This document shows, piece after piece, positions 54,326 through 61,543 of a DNA stretch of 64,000 nucleotides (the first letter of the stretch is position 1; the number at the start of each line of letters is the position of its first letter). Made by a program: the position numbers and the translations under genes. The notes under the pieces were generated by a model. That model was not told where the DNA came from. It did no database searches and saw only the letters and a list, made by a program, of their open reading frames with translations. This stretch comes from Streptomyces sp. NBC_01481 (GTDB lineage Bacteria > Actinomycetota > Actinomycetes > Streptomycetales > Streptomycetaceae): positions 570,501-634,500 of the forward strand of contig NZ_JAPEPT010000001.1 in the NCBI RefSeq assembly GCF_026339995.1. Direction: 5' to 3'.

Positions 54326-55084
54326 TCAGGCGTCGAAGTCGTACTCGAGGATGTAGGCGGACGCATCCAGGACCATGTCGTTCACTTCGACGGCGCGCCC
54401 GTCCTCGGCGAAGGCCGTGCGGCAGATCAGGACGACCGGTGTGCCCGCTGCCAGGCCGAGTCGATCGTTTTCCTCCGCGGTGGGCATGCGGGAGCGGACT
54501 TCCTCGCGGAAGCGGACCGGCTTGGAGCCGATCTCGTCGAGCCGGGCGTAGATGCCTCCGGGCCCGGTGTCCGTACGCGTGATCGCCGTGCCTGCTACAA
54601 GCTCGGCATCGAGATAGGAGGTGGCCAGCAGGACTGGTCTGCCGTCGAGTACGAACCGGCGGCGGCGGACGCACGCCCGCGCGCCATCGACAAGGCCGAG
54701 AACACGCGCTATCGCTTCAGGCGCGTCTTCCTCGGTCACCGAGATCGGATCGACCGTCAGATCCCGGCCTTCAGTGTCGGCTGTCCAGATGGACCGGCCC
54801 GCGCCCCACAGCGCGGGTGAGAGCCGCTGAACACCGCGGCGCCGGATCGGCCTGAACTCGCGCACAAAGACTCCGGCGCCCTTGCGTGCCTCGGCCAGCC
54901 CCTCCGACTGGAGAACGCCGAGCGCCTGCCTGGCCGTCATACGGGCGACCTCGTAGGTGGCCATCAGGTCGTTCTCGCCGGGCAGCCGGTCTCCCGGACC
55001 GTACTCACCCGAATGGATGGCGGCCTTCAGCTCGGCGGCGATGCGCTGGTACTTGGGCTGTCTGCCGGCGCCCTGGCTCCCCAT
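54326..55084 (-). CDS. GntR-family regulator (HutC/UTRA type)
   Basis: A 252-residue regulator. The N-terminal winged helix (PKYQRIAAELKAAIHSGEYGPGDRLPGENDLMATYEVARMTARQALGVLQSEGLAEARKGAGVFV) is followed by a UTRA ligand domain (ARACVRRRRFVLDGRPVLLATSYLDAELVAGTAI). I favour ATG 55084 (MGSQGAGRQPKYQ), 7 nt after AGGGAGGA. The in-frame ATG at 55114 would lie inside a TCTAGA operator. It is divergent from an HATPase gene; three related TCTAGA sites between them suggest it controls both. Confidence 0.88.
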   Translation of the reverse strand: MGSQGAGRQPKYQRIAAELKAAIHSGEYGPGDRLPGENDLMATYEVARMTARQALGVLQSEGLAEARKGAGVFVREFRPIRRRGVQRLSPALWGAGRSIWTADTEGRDLTVDPISVTEEDAPEAIARVLGLVDGARACVRRRRFVLDGRPVLLATSYLDAELVAGTAITRTDTGPGGIYARLDEIGSKPVRFREEVRSRMPTAEENDRLGLAAGTPVVLICRTAFAEDGRAVEVNDMVLDASAYILEYDFDA

Positions 55085-55102
55085 GGACGGTCCTCCCTGA
55101 TC

Positions 55103-55114
55103 ATCTCTAGACAT
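55103..55114. promoter_or_regulatory. GntR operator site A
   Basis: ATCTCTAGACAT, sharing the CTCTAGA core with sites B and C. It lies in the leader of the GntR gene. Confidence 0.65.
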
Positions 55115-55180
55115 CCTAGGCACCTCCCGCTGCCCATCACCCGCCACCCCATGCTCACGGGCGAGCAAAGAGCGCAAACA

Positions 55181-55190
55181 TCTCTAGAGA
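55181..55190. promoter_or_regulatory. GntR operator site B
   Basis: TCTCTAGAGA, a perfect 10-bp palindrome preceded by ACA, midway between the divergent genes. TTGACC (55195-55200) just beyond it could be a -35 element. Confidence 0.7.
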
Positions 55191-55220
55191 ACCCTTGACC
55201 AAGGCGGGCACGCCACGGAA

Positions 55221-55236
55221 ACATATCTAGAGATGT
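55221..55236. promoter_or_regulatory. GntR operator site C overlapping the HATPase start codon
   Basis: ACATATCTAGAGATGT is a 16-bp near-palindrome whose last bases are the ATG (55233-55235) of the HATPase gene. A bound repressor would physically cover the start region. Confidence 0.7.
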
Positions 55237-55673
55237 CACTCATTGCGACCCTGCGGAGGCTCCCCGTGCCGCGTACCAACATCGTCGAAGTCGGCTGGCG
55301 ATTCCCGAGAAGTCCTCGCAGTGCCGGGCGGGCACGGGCGCTGCTGCGCAAGCAGCTCTCCATGTGGGAGGTCGGGGACGAAGTGGCCGACACCGCCGAG
55401 CTGTTGCTCTCGGAATTGGTCACCAACTCCATCCGGCACGCCCGCACGCCGGCCGGTCGCGACATCGGTGTGCGGCTCGCGCGCTACGACGGGATGCTGC
55501 GCGTCGAAGTGGCCGATGCCAACAACTGTCGCCCAGTACCTCGTTCGGCCGATGCCGATGAGGAAGGCGGCCGAGGGCTCGTCCTCGTCGCTGCCCTGGC
55601 GGAACACTGGGGCTGCTGCCCACGACGCCACGGCATCGGCAAATCCGTCTGGGCGGAACTGAAGATGGGGTGA
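55233..55673 (+). CDS. ATP-binding protein, anti-sigma-like HATPase
   Basis: A 146-residue GHKL ATPase-fold protein of the RsbW/SpoIIAB-like group that is abundant in Streptomyces. The N-box is LLLSELVTNSIRHARTPAG, the G1-like segment is RVEVADANNCRP, and the G2 box is DEEGGRGLVLVAALAEHWG. No histidine phosphoacceptor or transmembrane part is present. It may act as a serine kinase or anti-sigma regulator; the partner is unknown. Its start codon lies within operator C, giving direct control by the divergent GntR protein. Confidence 0.85.
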   Translation: MSLIATLRRLPVPRTNIVEVGWRFPRSPRSAGRARALLRKQLSMWEVGDEVADTAELLLSELVTNSIRHARTPAGRDIGVRLARYDGMLRVEVADANNCRPVPRSADADEEGGRGLVLVAALAEHWGCCPRRHGIGKSVWAELKMG

Positions 55674-55719
55674 TCCTGGCGCGCGGCCCGCAGCCGCACC
55701 CTCCGGAATCGCCCCCGCC

Positions 55720-56784
55720 TCACCCCTTCCGCGGCGGCGCCGTCGACGACCGTGCCATCAGTTCCGCCGCGATCGTCGCGATGCCGCCGGGCGGCGGGGC
55801 CTCCTTGCCCATCGCCAGGCGGCCCGCCCGGGCCCCCGCCTCGTACAGCGGCAGCCGGACCGTCGTCAGTGCGGGTGCCGCGTCGATCGAGAAGGGGAGG
55901 TCGTCGAAGCCCGCCACCGAGATGTCCTCGGGGATGCGCAGGCCCTGGTCGCGCAGGGCCGCGCAGGCGCCCAGCGCCACGGTGTCGTTCGCCGCCACGA
56001 CGGCGGTCAAACCGGGGTCGCGGCGCAGCAGTTCGAGGGTCGCGTCGTAGCCGGAGCGGCGGGCGTACGGGCCGTGGACCGTGAGCCGGTCCTGGTCGCC
56101 GTCGATGCCCGCCGCGGCCAGTGCCGCCCGGTGGCCCTCCAGCCGGTGCCGGGTCGTCGTGCGCTCGGTCGGCCCCGCCACGTAGCCGATCCTGCGGTGT
56201 CCGAGCGCGACCAGATGCTCGGTGAGCCGCCGCCCGCCGCCCCGGTTGTCGAAGGCGAGCGCGGCGACGATCGCCTCGCTGCCCGGCAGCGGCGGCCGGC
56301 CGCAGAGTACGACCCGCGTGCCGGCGTCCGCGAGCTTGGCCAGTTTCGTGGCCATCGCCGCGATGTGGTCCGGGTCCTCCATGGCGCCGCCGGTCAGGAC
56401 GACGGCCGCGGCGCGCTGGCGCTGGAGGAGGGTGAGATAGGTGAGTTCGCGCTCGGGGGAGCCGCCGGTGTTGCAGACGACGGCCAGTTTCTCGCCGCCC
56501 GCCCGCCCCGAACCCTCCTGCACGCCGATCTCGCTCTGGGCGGCCCCGGCCATGATCCCGCAGAAGGGGTCGGCGATGTCGTTGACGAGGATGCCCACCA
56601 GATCCGATGTGGCCGCCGCCAGCGAACTCGCGGGCCCGTTCAGGACGTAGTCGAGCTCGTCAACCGCTCGCAGCACCCGTTCCCGCGTTGACGCCGCGAC
56701 CGGGTAGTTGCCGTTGAGGACACGGGAGACGGTGGCCGGGGACACCCGGGCGCGTGCCGCCACATCCGCCAGAGTGACTGTCAT
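55720..56784 (-). CDS. LacI-family transcription regulator
   Basis: A 354-residue LacI/GalR repressor. The N-terminal helix-turn-helix TVTLADVAARARVSPATVSRVLNGNYPVAASTRERVLRAVDELDY, with hinge helix, is followed by a periplasmic-binding-like sugar domain. It diverges from the Gfo/Idh/MocA gene with 128 bp between starts. A GTAGAAAGCGCTTGCTAC palindrome in that gap is the probable operator, so it most likely represses the catabolic operon until a sugar effector binds. Confidence 0.92.
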   Translation of the reverse strand: MTVTLADVAARARVSPATVSRVLNGNYPVAASTRERVLRAVDELDYVLNGPASSLAAATSDLVGILVNDIADPFCGIMAGAAQSEIGVQEGSGRAGGEKLAVVCNTGGSPERELTYLTLLQRQRAAAVVLTGGAMEDPDHIAAMATKLAKLADAGTRVVLCGRPPLPGSEAIVAALAFDNRGGGRRLTEHLVALGHRRIGYVAGPTERTTTRHRLEGHRAALAAAGIDGDQDRLTVHGPYARRSGYDATLELLRRDPGLTAVVAANDTVALGACAALRDQGLRIPEDISVAGFDDLPFSIDAAPALTTVRLPLYEAGARAGRLAMGKEAPPPGGIATIAAELMARSSTAPPRKG

Positions 56785-56854
56785 CGCTTTCCTCCGCGGG
56801 AGACGGGACGGGGCCCTTGTCCGGGCCGCTGTGGGCAGGCTAGCGTCCTACCGT

Positions 56855-56872
56855 GTAGAAAGCGCTTGCTAC
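56855..56872. promoter_or_regulatory. LacI-type operator
   Basis: GTAGAAAGCGCTTGCTAC, an 18-bp inverted repeat with the central AAGCGCTT typical of LacI/GalR operators. It lies 41 bp upstream of the oxidoreductase gene. Confidence 0.8.
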
Positions 56873-56912
56873 CCGCGTATCAGCGGAAACCGGCCGTAAT
56901 GAGGGCGACTTC

Positions 56913-58064
56913 ATGACACGCAGGACAGTGCGGATCGCCATGAACGGCGTCACGGGGCGGATGGGCTACCGCCAGCACCTGGTGCGCTCCCTCCTCGCCA
57001 TCCGCGAACAGGGCGGCCTCGACCTCGGCGACGGCGACGTCCTGTGGCCCGAGCCCGTCCTCGTCGGCCGCCGCGAGCACGCCCTGCGTGAGATCGCCGA
57101 CCGCCACGGCCTCGCCGATGTCTCCACCGACCTCGACGCCGTGCTCGCCGACGACAGCATCGACATCTACTTCGACGCGCAGGTCACCTCCGCCCGCGCC
57201 TGTGCGATCAAGCAGGCCGTAGCGGCGGGCAAGCACATCTACACAGAGAAGCCGACCGCCACCGATCTCGCGGGCGCGCTGGAACTGGCCCGTCTCGCCG
57301 ACGCGGCCGGCATCAAGCACGGCGTCGTCCAGGACAAGATCTTCCTGCCGGGCATGCTGAAGCTGAAGCGCCTCGTCGACGGCGGCTTCTTCGGCGAGAT
57401 CCTGTCCGTACGTGGGGAGTTCGGCTACTGGGTCTTCGAGGGCGACTGGCAGGAGGCGCAGCGCCCGAGCTGGAACTACCGCGCCGAGGACGGCGGCGGC
57501 ATCGTCGTCGACATGTTCCCGCACTGGGAGTACGTACTGCGCGAGCTGTTCGGCCGCGTCACCAGCGTGACGGCGCAGGTCGCCACGCACATCCCGCGGC
57601 GCTGGGACGAACGCGGCAAGCCGTACGCCGCGACCGCCGACGACTCCGCGTACGCCATCTTCCAGCTGGAGGGCGGTGCCGTCGCCCAGATCAACTCCTC
57701 CTGGGCCGTACGGGTGATGCGCGACGAACTCGTCGAGTTCCAGGTCGACGGCACACACGGCTCGGCCATCGCGGGCCTGCGCCGCTGCCGCGCCCAGCAC
57801 CGTTCCGCGACCCCGAAGCCCGTCTGGAACCCGGATTTGCCCGCCACCGAGTGCTTTCGCGACCAGTGGCAGGAGGTGCCGGACAACGGGGAGTTCGAGA
57901 ACGCCTTCAAGGCGCAGTGGGAGCTGTTCCTGCGCCATGTCGTGCTCGGCGAGCCGTACCACCGGGACCTGCTCGCGGGAGCTCGCGGCGTGCAGCTCGC
58001 CGAGTTGGGGCTGAAGTCGTCGGCCGAGGGCCGCCGCTTTGAAGTGCCGGAGCTGTCGCTTTGA
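56913..58064 (+). CDS. Gfo/Idh/MocA family oxidoreductase
   Basis: A 383-residue NAD(P)-dependent dehydrogenase acting on a sugar or inositol-like substrate. The Rossmann start RIAMNGVTGRMGYRQHLVRS is followed by the family EKPTATDLAGALELARLA block (Lys-Pro motif) and a C-terminal substrate domain (GDWQEAQRPSWNYRAEDGGGIVVDMFPHWEYVLRELFG). It is the first gene of a LacI-controlled operon. Its stop codon now lies exactly at the border of the TnpB element: the last Leu is CTT and TGA comes from the element end. Confidence 0.9.
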   Translation: MTRRTVRIAMNGVTGRMGYRQHLVRSLLAIREQGGLDLGDGDVLWPEPVLVGRREHALREIADRHGLADVSTDLDAVLADDSIDIYFDAQVTSARACAIKQAVAAGKHIYTEKPTATDLAGALELARLADAAGIKHGVVQDKIFLPGMLKLKRLVDGGFFGEILSVRGEFGYWVFEGDWQEAQRPSWNYRAEDGGGIVVDMFPHWEYVLRELFGRVTSVTAQVATHIPRRWDERGKPYAATADDSAYAIFQLEGGAVAQINSSWAVRVMRDELVEFQVDGTHGSAIAGLRRCRAQHRSATPKPVWNPDLPATECFRDQWQEVPDNGEFENAFKAQWELFLRHVVLGEPYHRDLLAGARGVQLAELGLKSSAEGRRFEVPELSL

Positions 58065-58087
58065 CTCCTCTCCTCCCTAGAGGGAGG
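58061..58087 (-). ncRNA. Predicted 3' end of the TnpB guide (omega) RNA scaffold
   Basis: CCTCCCT (58072-58078) pairs with AGGGAGG (58081-58087) and contains the tnpB stop (58077-58079). In characterised TnpB systems the omega RNA covers the tnpB 3' end and right end, and the adjoining host sequence serves as guide. Here the guide would be AGCGACAGCTCCGGCACTTC (58060 down to 58041). This is inferred from architecture; the 5' boundary is unknown. Confidence 0.55.
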
Positions 58088-59300
58088 GGATTCCTGGCTC
58101 ACGTTGGCTGTGGACCGGCGGTCCGTCAGCTCTTACACGATCAGCACCAGCCGGGTTGAGACCAGCCCGGACGAGCATTACGCGGGCGGAGTTCTTATCT
58201 CTGGGGGATACAGCTCCGCACGCGGTGCAGGCATAGGTTCGTTCGGAAAGAGGTAGTGCGTGCTTGGTTCTCGCTCCACACTGCGCGCAGTCCATCGTGG
58301 TGTGCGCGGGATGTACCAGGTGCACGGCACGTCCGTGCTTGCGGCCCATTTCGATCAGGGCCGCTTTGACTGCACCGATCGCGGCGTCCGCGGCCTTCTT
58401 GGCCATGGTGGATTTGGCGAGAAACTTCGGCCGGAAGTCCTCGACGGCGAGGGCGTCATGGTCGCGTACCACGTGCTTGGCCCACTTGCGGGCGGTGTCC
58501 TGCCGCTGCCGGGCGACCTTCTGGTACAGCTTGGCCCGCAGCCGCTTGGCCTCACGGTAGCCCTTCGATCCGGGCTGCCCCTTCTTCGGCTTGCGTCGGG
58601 CCATCATCCGGTCGTACCGGGTCAGCTTCGCCTGGGCTTTCTTCCCATGCCCCGCGTGGGGCAGGTCGTGCATGTCGGACGTGGTGGTGGCGGTCTCCCT
58701 CACCCCCCAGTCCACACCGATCACACGGCCCGTGGCGGGCAGGGCCTCAGTCGTGGCGGGGACAACGAACGAGCAGTACCAATGCCCCATGCTGTCGCGG
58801 TACACGCGCACGCTGGACGGGGGTTTGGGCAGATCCCGCGACCACACCACGGCCAGGACGATGCCCCCTGCCAGGTGCAGGCGGCCGTCCTTCAGCCGGA
58901 AGCCACGCTGCGTGTAGTTCAGCGTCGGCTCTGCATCGCGCTTCTTCTTGTACTTCGGCATCCCCGCCCGCTGCCGTATCGGCAGCCGCGCCTTGATGTC
59001 CTTCAAGGCTTTGGCGCGGGACGTGGCGAAGTCCCGGATGATCTGCTGCTGCGGGACCGAGCTGCCCTCCCGCAGCCACGCGTTCGCAGCCCGAGCTTCG
59101 GTCAGCATCTTGTCCAGCCGGGCCGGGCCGCACTTCTCGTCCTCGGTGTGCGCCTTCTTCGACCGGGCGCAGCACTCGTTCCAGATCCACCGGCACCGCG
59201 CCCACTCCGCCTTCAGTGCGGCGAGCGCGGTGGACGACACGCGAAGCCTGTAGGTGTACCGGGCATGCCCAGCATCCTCGGCCATCTGTAGTGTCGTCAT
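58077..59300 (-). CDS. tnpB: TnpB RNA-guided endonuclease
   Basis: A 407-residue TnpB (OrfB) with a complete RuvC site: D197 in GVDWGVRE, E287 in AVEDF and D368 in PRDKNSA. The zinc finger is intact (C338, C341, C358, C361). It is the ancestor-type relative of Cas12 nucleases, cutting DNA next to a short motif under omega-RNA guidance and helping keep the element. No frameshift or truncation is seen, so it is probably active. Divergent from the RHH gene with 29 bp between starts; ribosome site GGTGG is weak. Confidence 0.93.
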   Translation of the reverse strand: MTTLQMAEDAGHARYTYRLRVSSTALAALKAEWARCRWIWNECCARSKKAHTEDEKCGPARLDKMLTEARAANAWLREGSSVPQQQIIRDFATSRAKALKDIKARLPIRQRAGMPKYKKKRDAEPTLNYTQRGFRLKDGRLHLAGGIVLAVVWSRDLPKPPSSVRVYRDSMGHWYCSFVVPATTEALPATGRVIGVDWGVRETATTTSDMHDLPHAGHGKKAQAKLTRYDRMMARRKPKKGQPGSKGYREAKRLRAKLYQKVARQRQDTARKWAKHVVRDHDALAVEDFRPKFLAKSTMAKKAADAAIGAVKAALIEMGRKHGRAVHLVHPAHTTMDCAQCGARTKHALPLSERTYACTACGAVSPRDKNSARVMLVRAGLNPAGADRVRADGPPVHSQREPGIPSL

Positions 59301-59329
59301 GCCACCAACCTACTACTACGATTGGCCGT

Positions 59330-59488
59330 ATGGACCACGAAGTACGCATCACACTCAGACTCCCCGCCGACCTCCATGCATGGCTCACCACTCAAGCAAA
59401 ATCCGCTCGACGGTCCCTCAACTCCGAAATCCTGCACCGCCTTGAGGCCCAGCGCGGCACTCCCGTTACAGACGACGAATCGCCCTGA
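59330..59488 (+). CDS. Arc-like ribbon-helix-helix protein in the TnpB element
   Basis: 52 residues from ATG 59330: MDHEVRITLRLPADLHAWLTTQ, then AKSARRSLNSEILHRLEAQ, a textbook Arc/MetJ ribbon-helix-helix with the beta strand ITLRLP and two helices. It lies inside the element, divergent from tnpB, with only 29 bp between the two start codons. It probably represses the shared promoter region and so tnpB. No ribosome site is evident; leaderless translation is possible. Confidence 0.8.
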   Translation: MDHEVRITLRLPADLHAWLTTQAKSARRSLNSEILHRLEAQRGTPVTDDESP

Positions 59489-59534
59489 CCGCGATTCGTC
59501 CTCCCCCGCCCTGCACCGCAGGAGTCCGATTCCT

Positions 59535-59554
59535 CCCCGGCCCAGAGGCCGGGG
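59535..59554. repeat. Left-end hairpin of the TnpB element
   Basis: CCCCGGCC-CAGA-GGCCGGGG, a perfect 8-bp stem with a 4-nt loop, 19 bp inside the element boundary. It fits a subterminal hairpin recognised by an HUH transposase in trans. Confidence 0.7.
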
Positions 59555-59573
59555 CACCCCTCGGAGGTACCCG

Positions 59574-60713
59574 GTGACAATCAGGCTCCTCCACGGGGTG
59601 TACGAGCCCCGCACCGAGCCGGTGGTGTTCGCGGGGGGCGCTGCGCCCACCTCCCGTACGGTCTTCGCGGCGGCGCATGTCGTGGCCGACCCGTACGCCG
59701 ATGTCTCACCGGACTCGCCCGCCGCCGTCGACTGGGACGCCACGCTCGCCTTCCGGCGCCATCTGTGGTCGCACGGCCTCTGCGTCGCGGAGGCCATGGA
59801 CACGGCGCAGCGCGGCATGGGTCTCGACTGGGCGGGCGCGGCCGAGCTGATCCGGCGCTCGGCAGCCGAGGCCAAGGCAGTGGGCGGCCGCATCGCCTGC
59901 GGGGTCGGCACCGACCAACTGACCGGCCCGGCTGATCTGCCGGCCGTCCGTACGGCGTACGAGGAGCAGCTCGCACTCGTCGAGGAGACCGGCTCACAGG
60001 CGATCCTGATGGCCTCGCGGGCGCTGGCGGGCGCGGCCGGGACCCCGGACGACTATGTGGCCCTCTACACCCACCTGCTGCGCCAGGCCTCCGAACCGGT
60101 GATCCTGCACTGGTTGGGCCCGATGTTCGACCCGGCGCTGGAGGGGTATTGGGGCTCGTCGGACCTGGACGCGGCGACGGGGACGTTTCTGGAGGTCATC
60201 GCGGCGCACCCCGACAAGGTCGACGGCATCAAGGTCTCGCTGCTCGACGCGCAGCGCGAGATCGACCTGCGACGGCGGCTGCCGGAGGGCGTCCGGTGCT
60301 ACACCGGCGACGACTTCAACTACCCCGAGCTGATCGCGGGCGACGAACACGGCTTCAGCCACGCGCTGTTGGGGATCTTCGATCCGCTCGGTCCCCTGGC
60401 GGCCCATGCGGTACGGGTCCTCGACACCGGCGATGCCGTCGGCTTCCGCACACTCCTCGACCCGACCGTCGGTCTGTCCCGGCATCTGTTCCAGCCGCCG
60501 ACGCGCTTCTACAAGACGGGCGTGGTGCTGCTGGCTTGGCTGGCGGGGCACCAGTCGCACTTCACGATGGTGGGCGGCCTGCAGTCGGCGCGCTCGCTGC
60601 CGCACCTGTGCCGGGCGTACGAACTGGCCGACGGCCTTGGACTGTTCCCGGATCCCCGGCTGGCCGAGCAGCGTATGAAGTCCCTGCTCACGATGTACGG
60701 AGCCGACCGGTGA
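59574..60713 (+). CDS. DUF993 / dihydrodipicolinate synthase-like aldolase
   Basis: A 379-residue TIM-barrel protein of the DUF993 family, related to N-acetylneuraminate/dihydrodipicolinate lyases. Blocks include GLCVAEAMDTAQRGMGLDW, GVGTDQL, VILHWLGPMFDPALEGYWGSSD, KVDGIKVSLLD (probable Schiff-base Lys) and CYTGDDFNYPELI. GTG 59574 is now served by GGAGG (59563-59567), which belongs to the TnpB element; before insertion it overlapped the upstream stop. It overlaps the next gene by 4 bp. Likely cleaves a keto-sugar acid intermediate. Confidence 0.85.
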   Translation: MTIRLLHGVYEPRTEPVVFAGGAAPTSRTVFAAAHVVADPYADVSPDSPAAVDWDATLAFRRHLWSHGLCVAEAMDTAQRGMGLDWAGAAELIRRSAAEAKAVGGRIACGVGTDQLTGPADLPAVRTAYEEQLALVEETGSQAILMASRALAGAAGTPDDYVALYTHLLRQASEPVILHWLGPMFDPALEGYWGSSDLDAATGTFLEVIAAHPDKVDGIKVSLLDAQREIDLRRRLPEGVRCYTGDDFNYPELIAGDEHGFSHALLGIFDPLGPLAAHAVRVLDTGDAVGFRTLLDPTVGLSRHLFQPPTRFYKTGVVLLAWLAGHQSHFTMVGGLQSARSLPHLCRAYELADGLGLFPDPRLAEQRMKSLLTMYGADR

Positions 60714-61543
60714 CGACGGACTTGACGCGCCTCAGCATCAACCAGATGACGGTCAAGCAGCTGACCCTGCCCGAACTCACCGAGGCCTGCGGCGCACTGG
60801 GCATCGGCGGGGTGGGCCTGTGGCGCGCACCGGTCCAGGCGTACGGAGTCGAGGCGGCCGCCAAACTCGTACGGGACGCGGGGCTTACGGTCACCAGCCT
60901 GTGCCGCGGCGGCTTCTTCACCGCGACCGACCCGGCGGAACGGGCCCTCGCCCTGGCCGACAACCACACGGCGATCGAGGAGGCCGCGGCCTTCGGCACG
61001 GACACCCTCCTCCTGGTCTCGGGCGGCCTCCCACCGGGCAGCCGTGACCTGTCGGCGGCGCGCGAACGCATCGCGGACGCGCTCTCGGTCCTGGCCCCCT
61101 ACGCGGGGGAGCGGGGCGTACGCCTGGCGATCGAGCCGCTGCACCCGATGTTCGCGTCGGACCGCTGCGTGGTCTCCACCCTGACCCAGGCCCTGGACCT
61201 GGCGGAACGCTTCCCGCCGGACCAGGTGGGCGTGGCGGTGGACACGTACCACATCTGGTGGGACGACACGGCCCCGTCGGCAGTTGCCCGCGCGGGCGCG
61301 TCGGGCCGCATCCACGCCTTCCAACTGGCGGACTGGACCACCCCGTTGCCGTCAGGCGCCCTGCACGGCCGGGGCCAGCTGGGCGACGGCGCGGTGGACC
61401 TGCGCGAGTGGAGGGAACGGGTGGACGCGGCGGGGTACGGCGGGCCGATTGAAGTGGAGCTGTTCAACGAGGGGTTGTGGGCGAGGGGCGGGGTGGAGGT
61501 GCTGCGGGAGACGGTGGGGCGGTACGTGGAGCACGTGGCGTAG
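60710..61543 (+). CDS. Sugar phosphate isomerase/epimerase
   Basis: A 277-residue xylose isomerase-like TIM barrel. Visible metal-site phrases are VRLAIEPLHPMFASDRC, VGVAVDTYHIWWDD, IHAFQLADW and GPIEVELFNE. GTG 60710 overlaps the aldolase stop (GTGA). It is the third gene of the LacI-controlled operon, after the oxidoreductase and DUF993 aldolase, and probably interconverts a keto or aldo form of the same sugar. Downstream is a gene-free region, so the operon likely ends here. Confidence 0.88.
   Translation: MTTDLTRLSINQMTVKQLTLPELTEACGALGIGGVGLWRAPVQAYGVEAAAKLVRDAGLTVTSLCRGGFFTATDPAERALALADNHTAIEEAAAFGTDTLLLVSGGLPPGSRDLSAARERIADALSVLAPYAGERGVRLAIEPLHPMFASDRCVVSTLTQALDLAERFPPDQVGVAVDTYHIWWDDTAPSAVARAGASGRIHAFQLADWTTPLPSGALHGRGQLGDGAVDLREWRERVDAAGYGGPIEVELFNEGLWARGGVEVLRETVGRYVEHVA

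Larger units (their letters stand above)
58061..59573 (-). mobile_element. IS200/IS605-group TnpB element with RHH cargo (1513 bp)
   Basis: Read on the tnpB strand, the right end finishes GAGTCAA at 58061 and the left end abuts TTGTCAC of the host at 59574. This resembles the TTAC/TCAA end chemistry of IS608-type elements. Deleting 58061-59573 joins ...GAGCTGTCGCT to GTGACAATC and recreates a GTGA overlap between the oxidoreductase stop (CTG TGA) and the next gene's GTG. Subterminal hairpins lie at 58072-58087 and 59535-59554. There is no tnpA, so it is non-autonomous for transposition. Confidence 0.85.

Noticed and set aside
28494..56872. Shared AAGCGCTTGCT in the operator at 28494 and the LacI operator at 56855
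   Set aside because: Both are palindromes built on the common GCGCTT core; flanking arms differ and the nearby regulators belong to different families.
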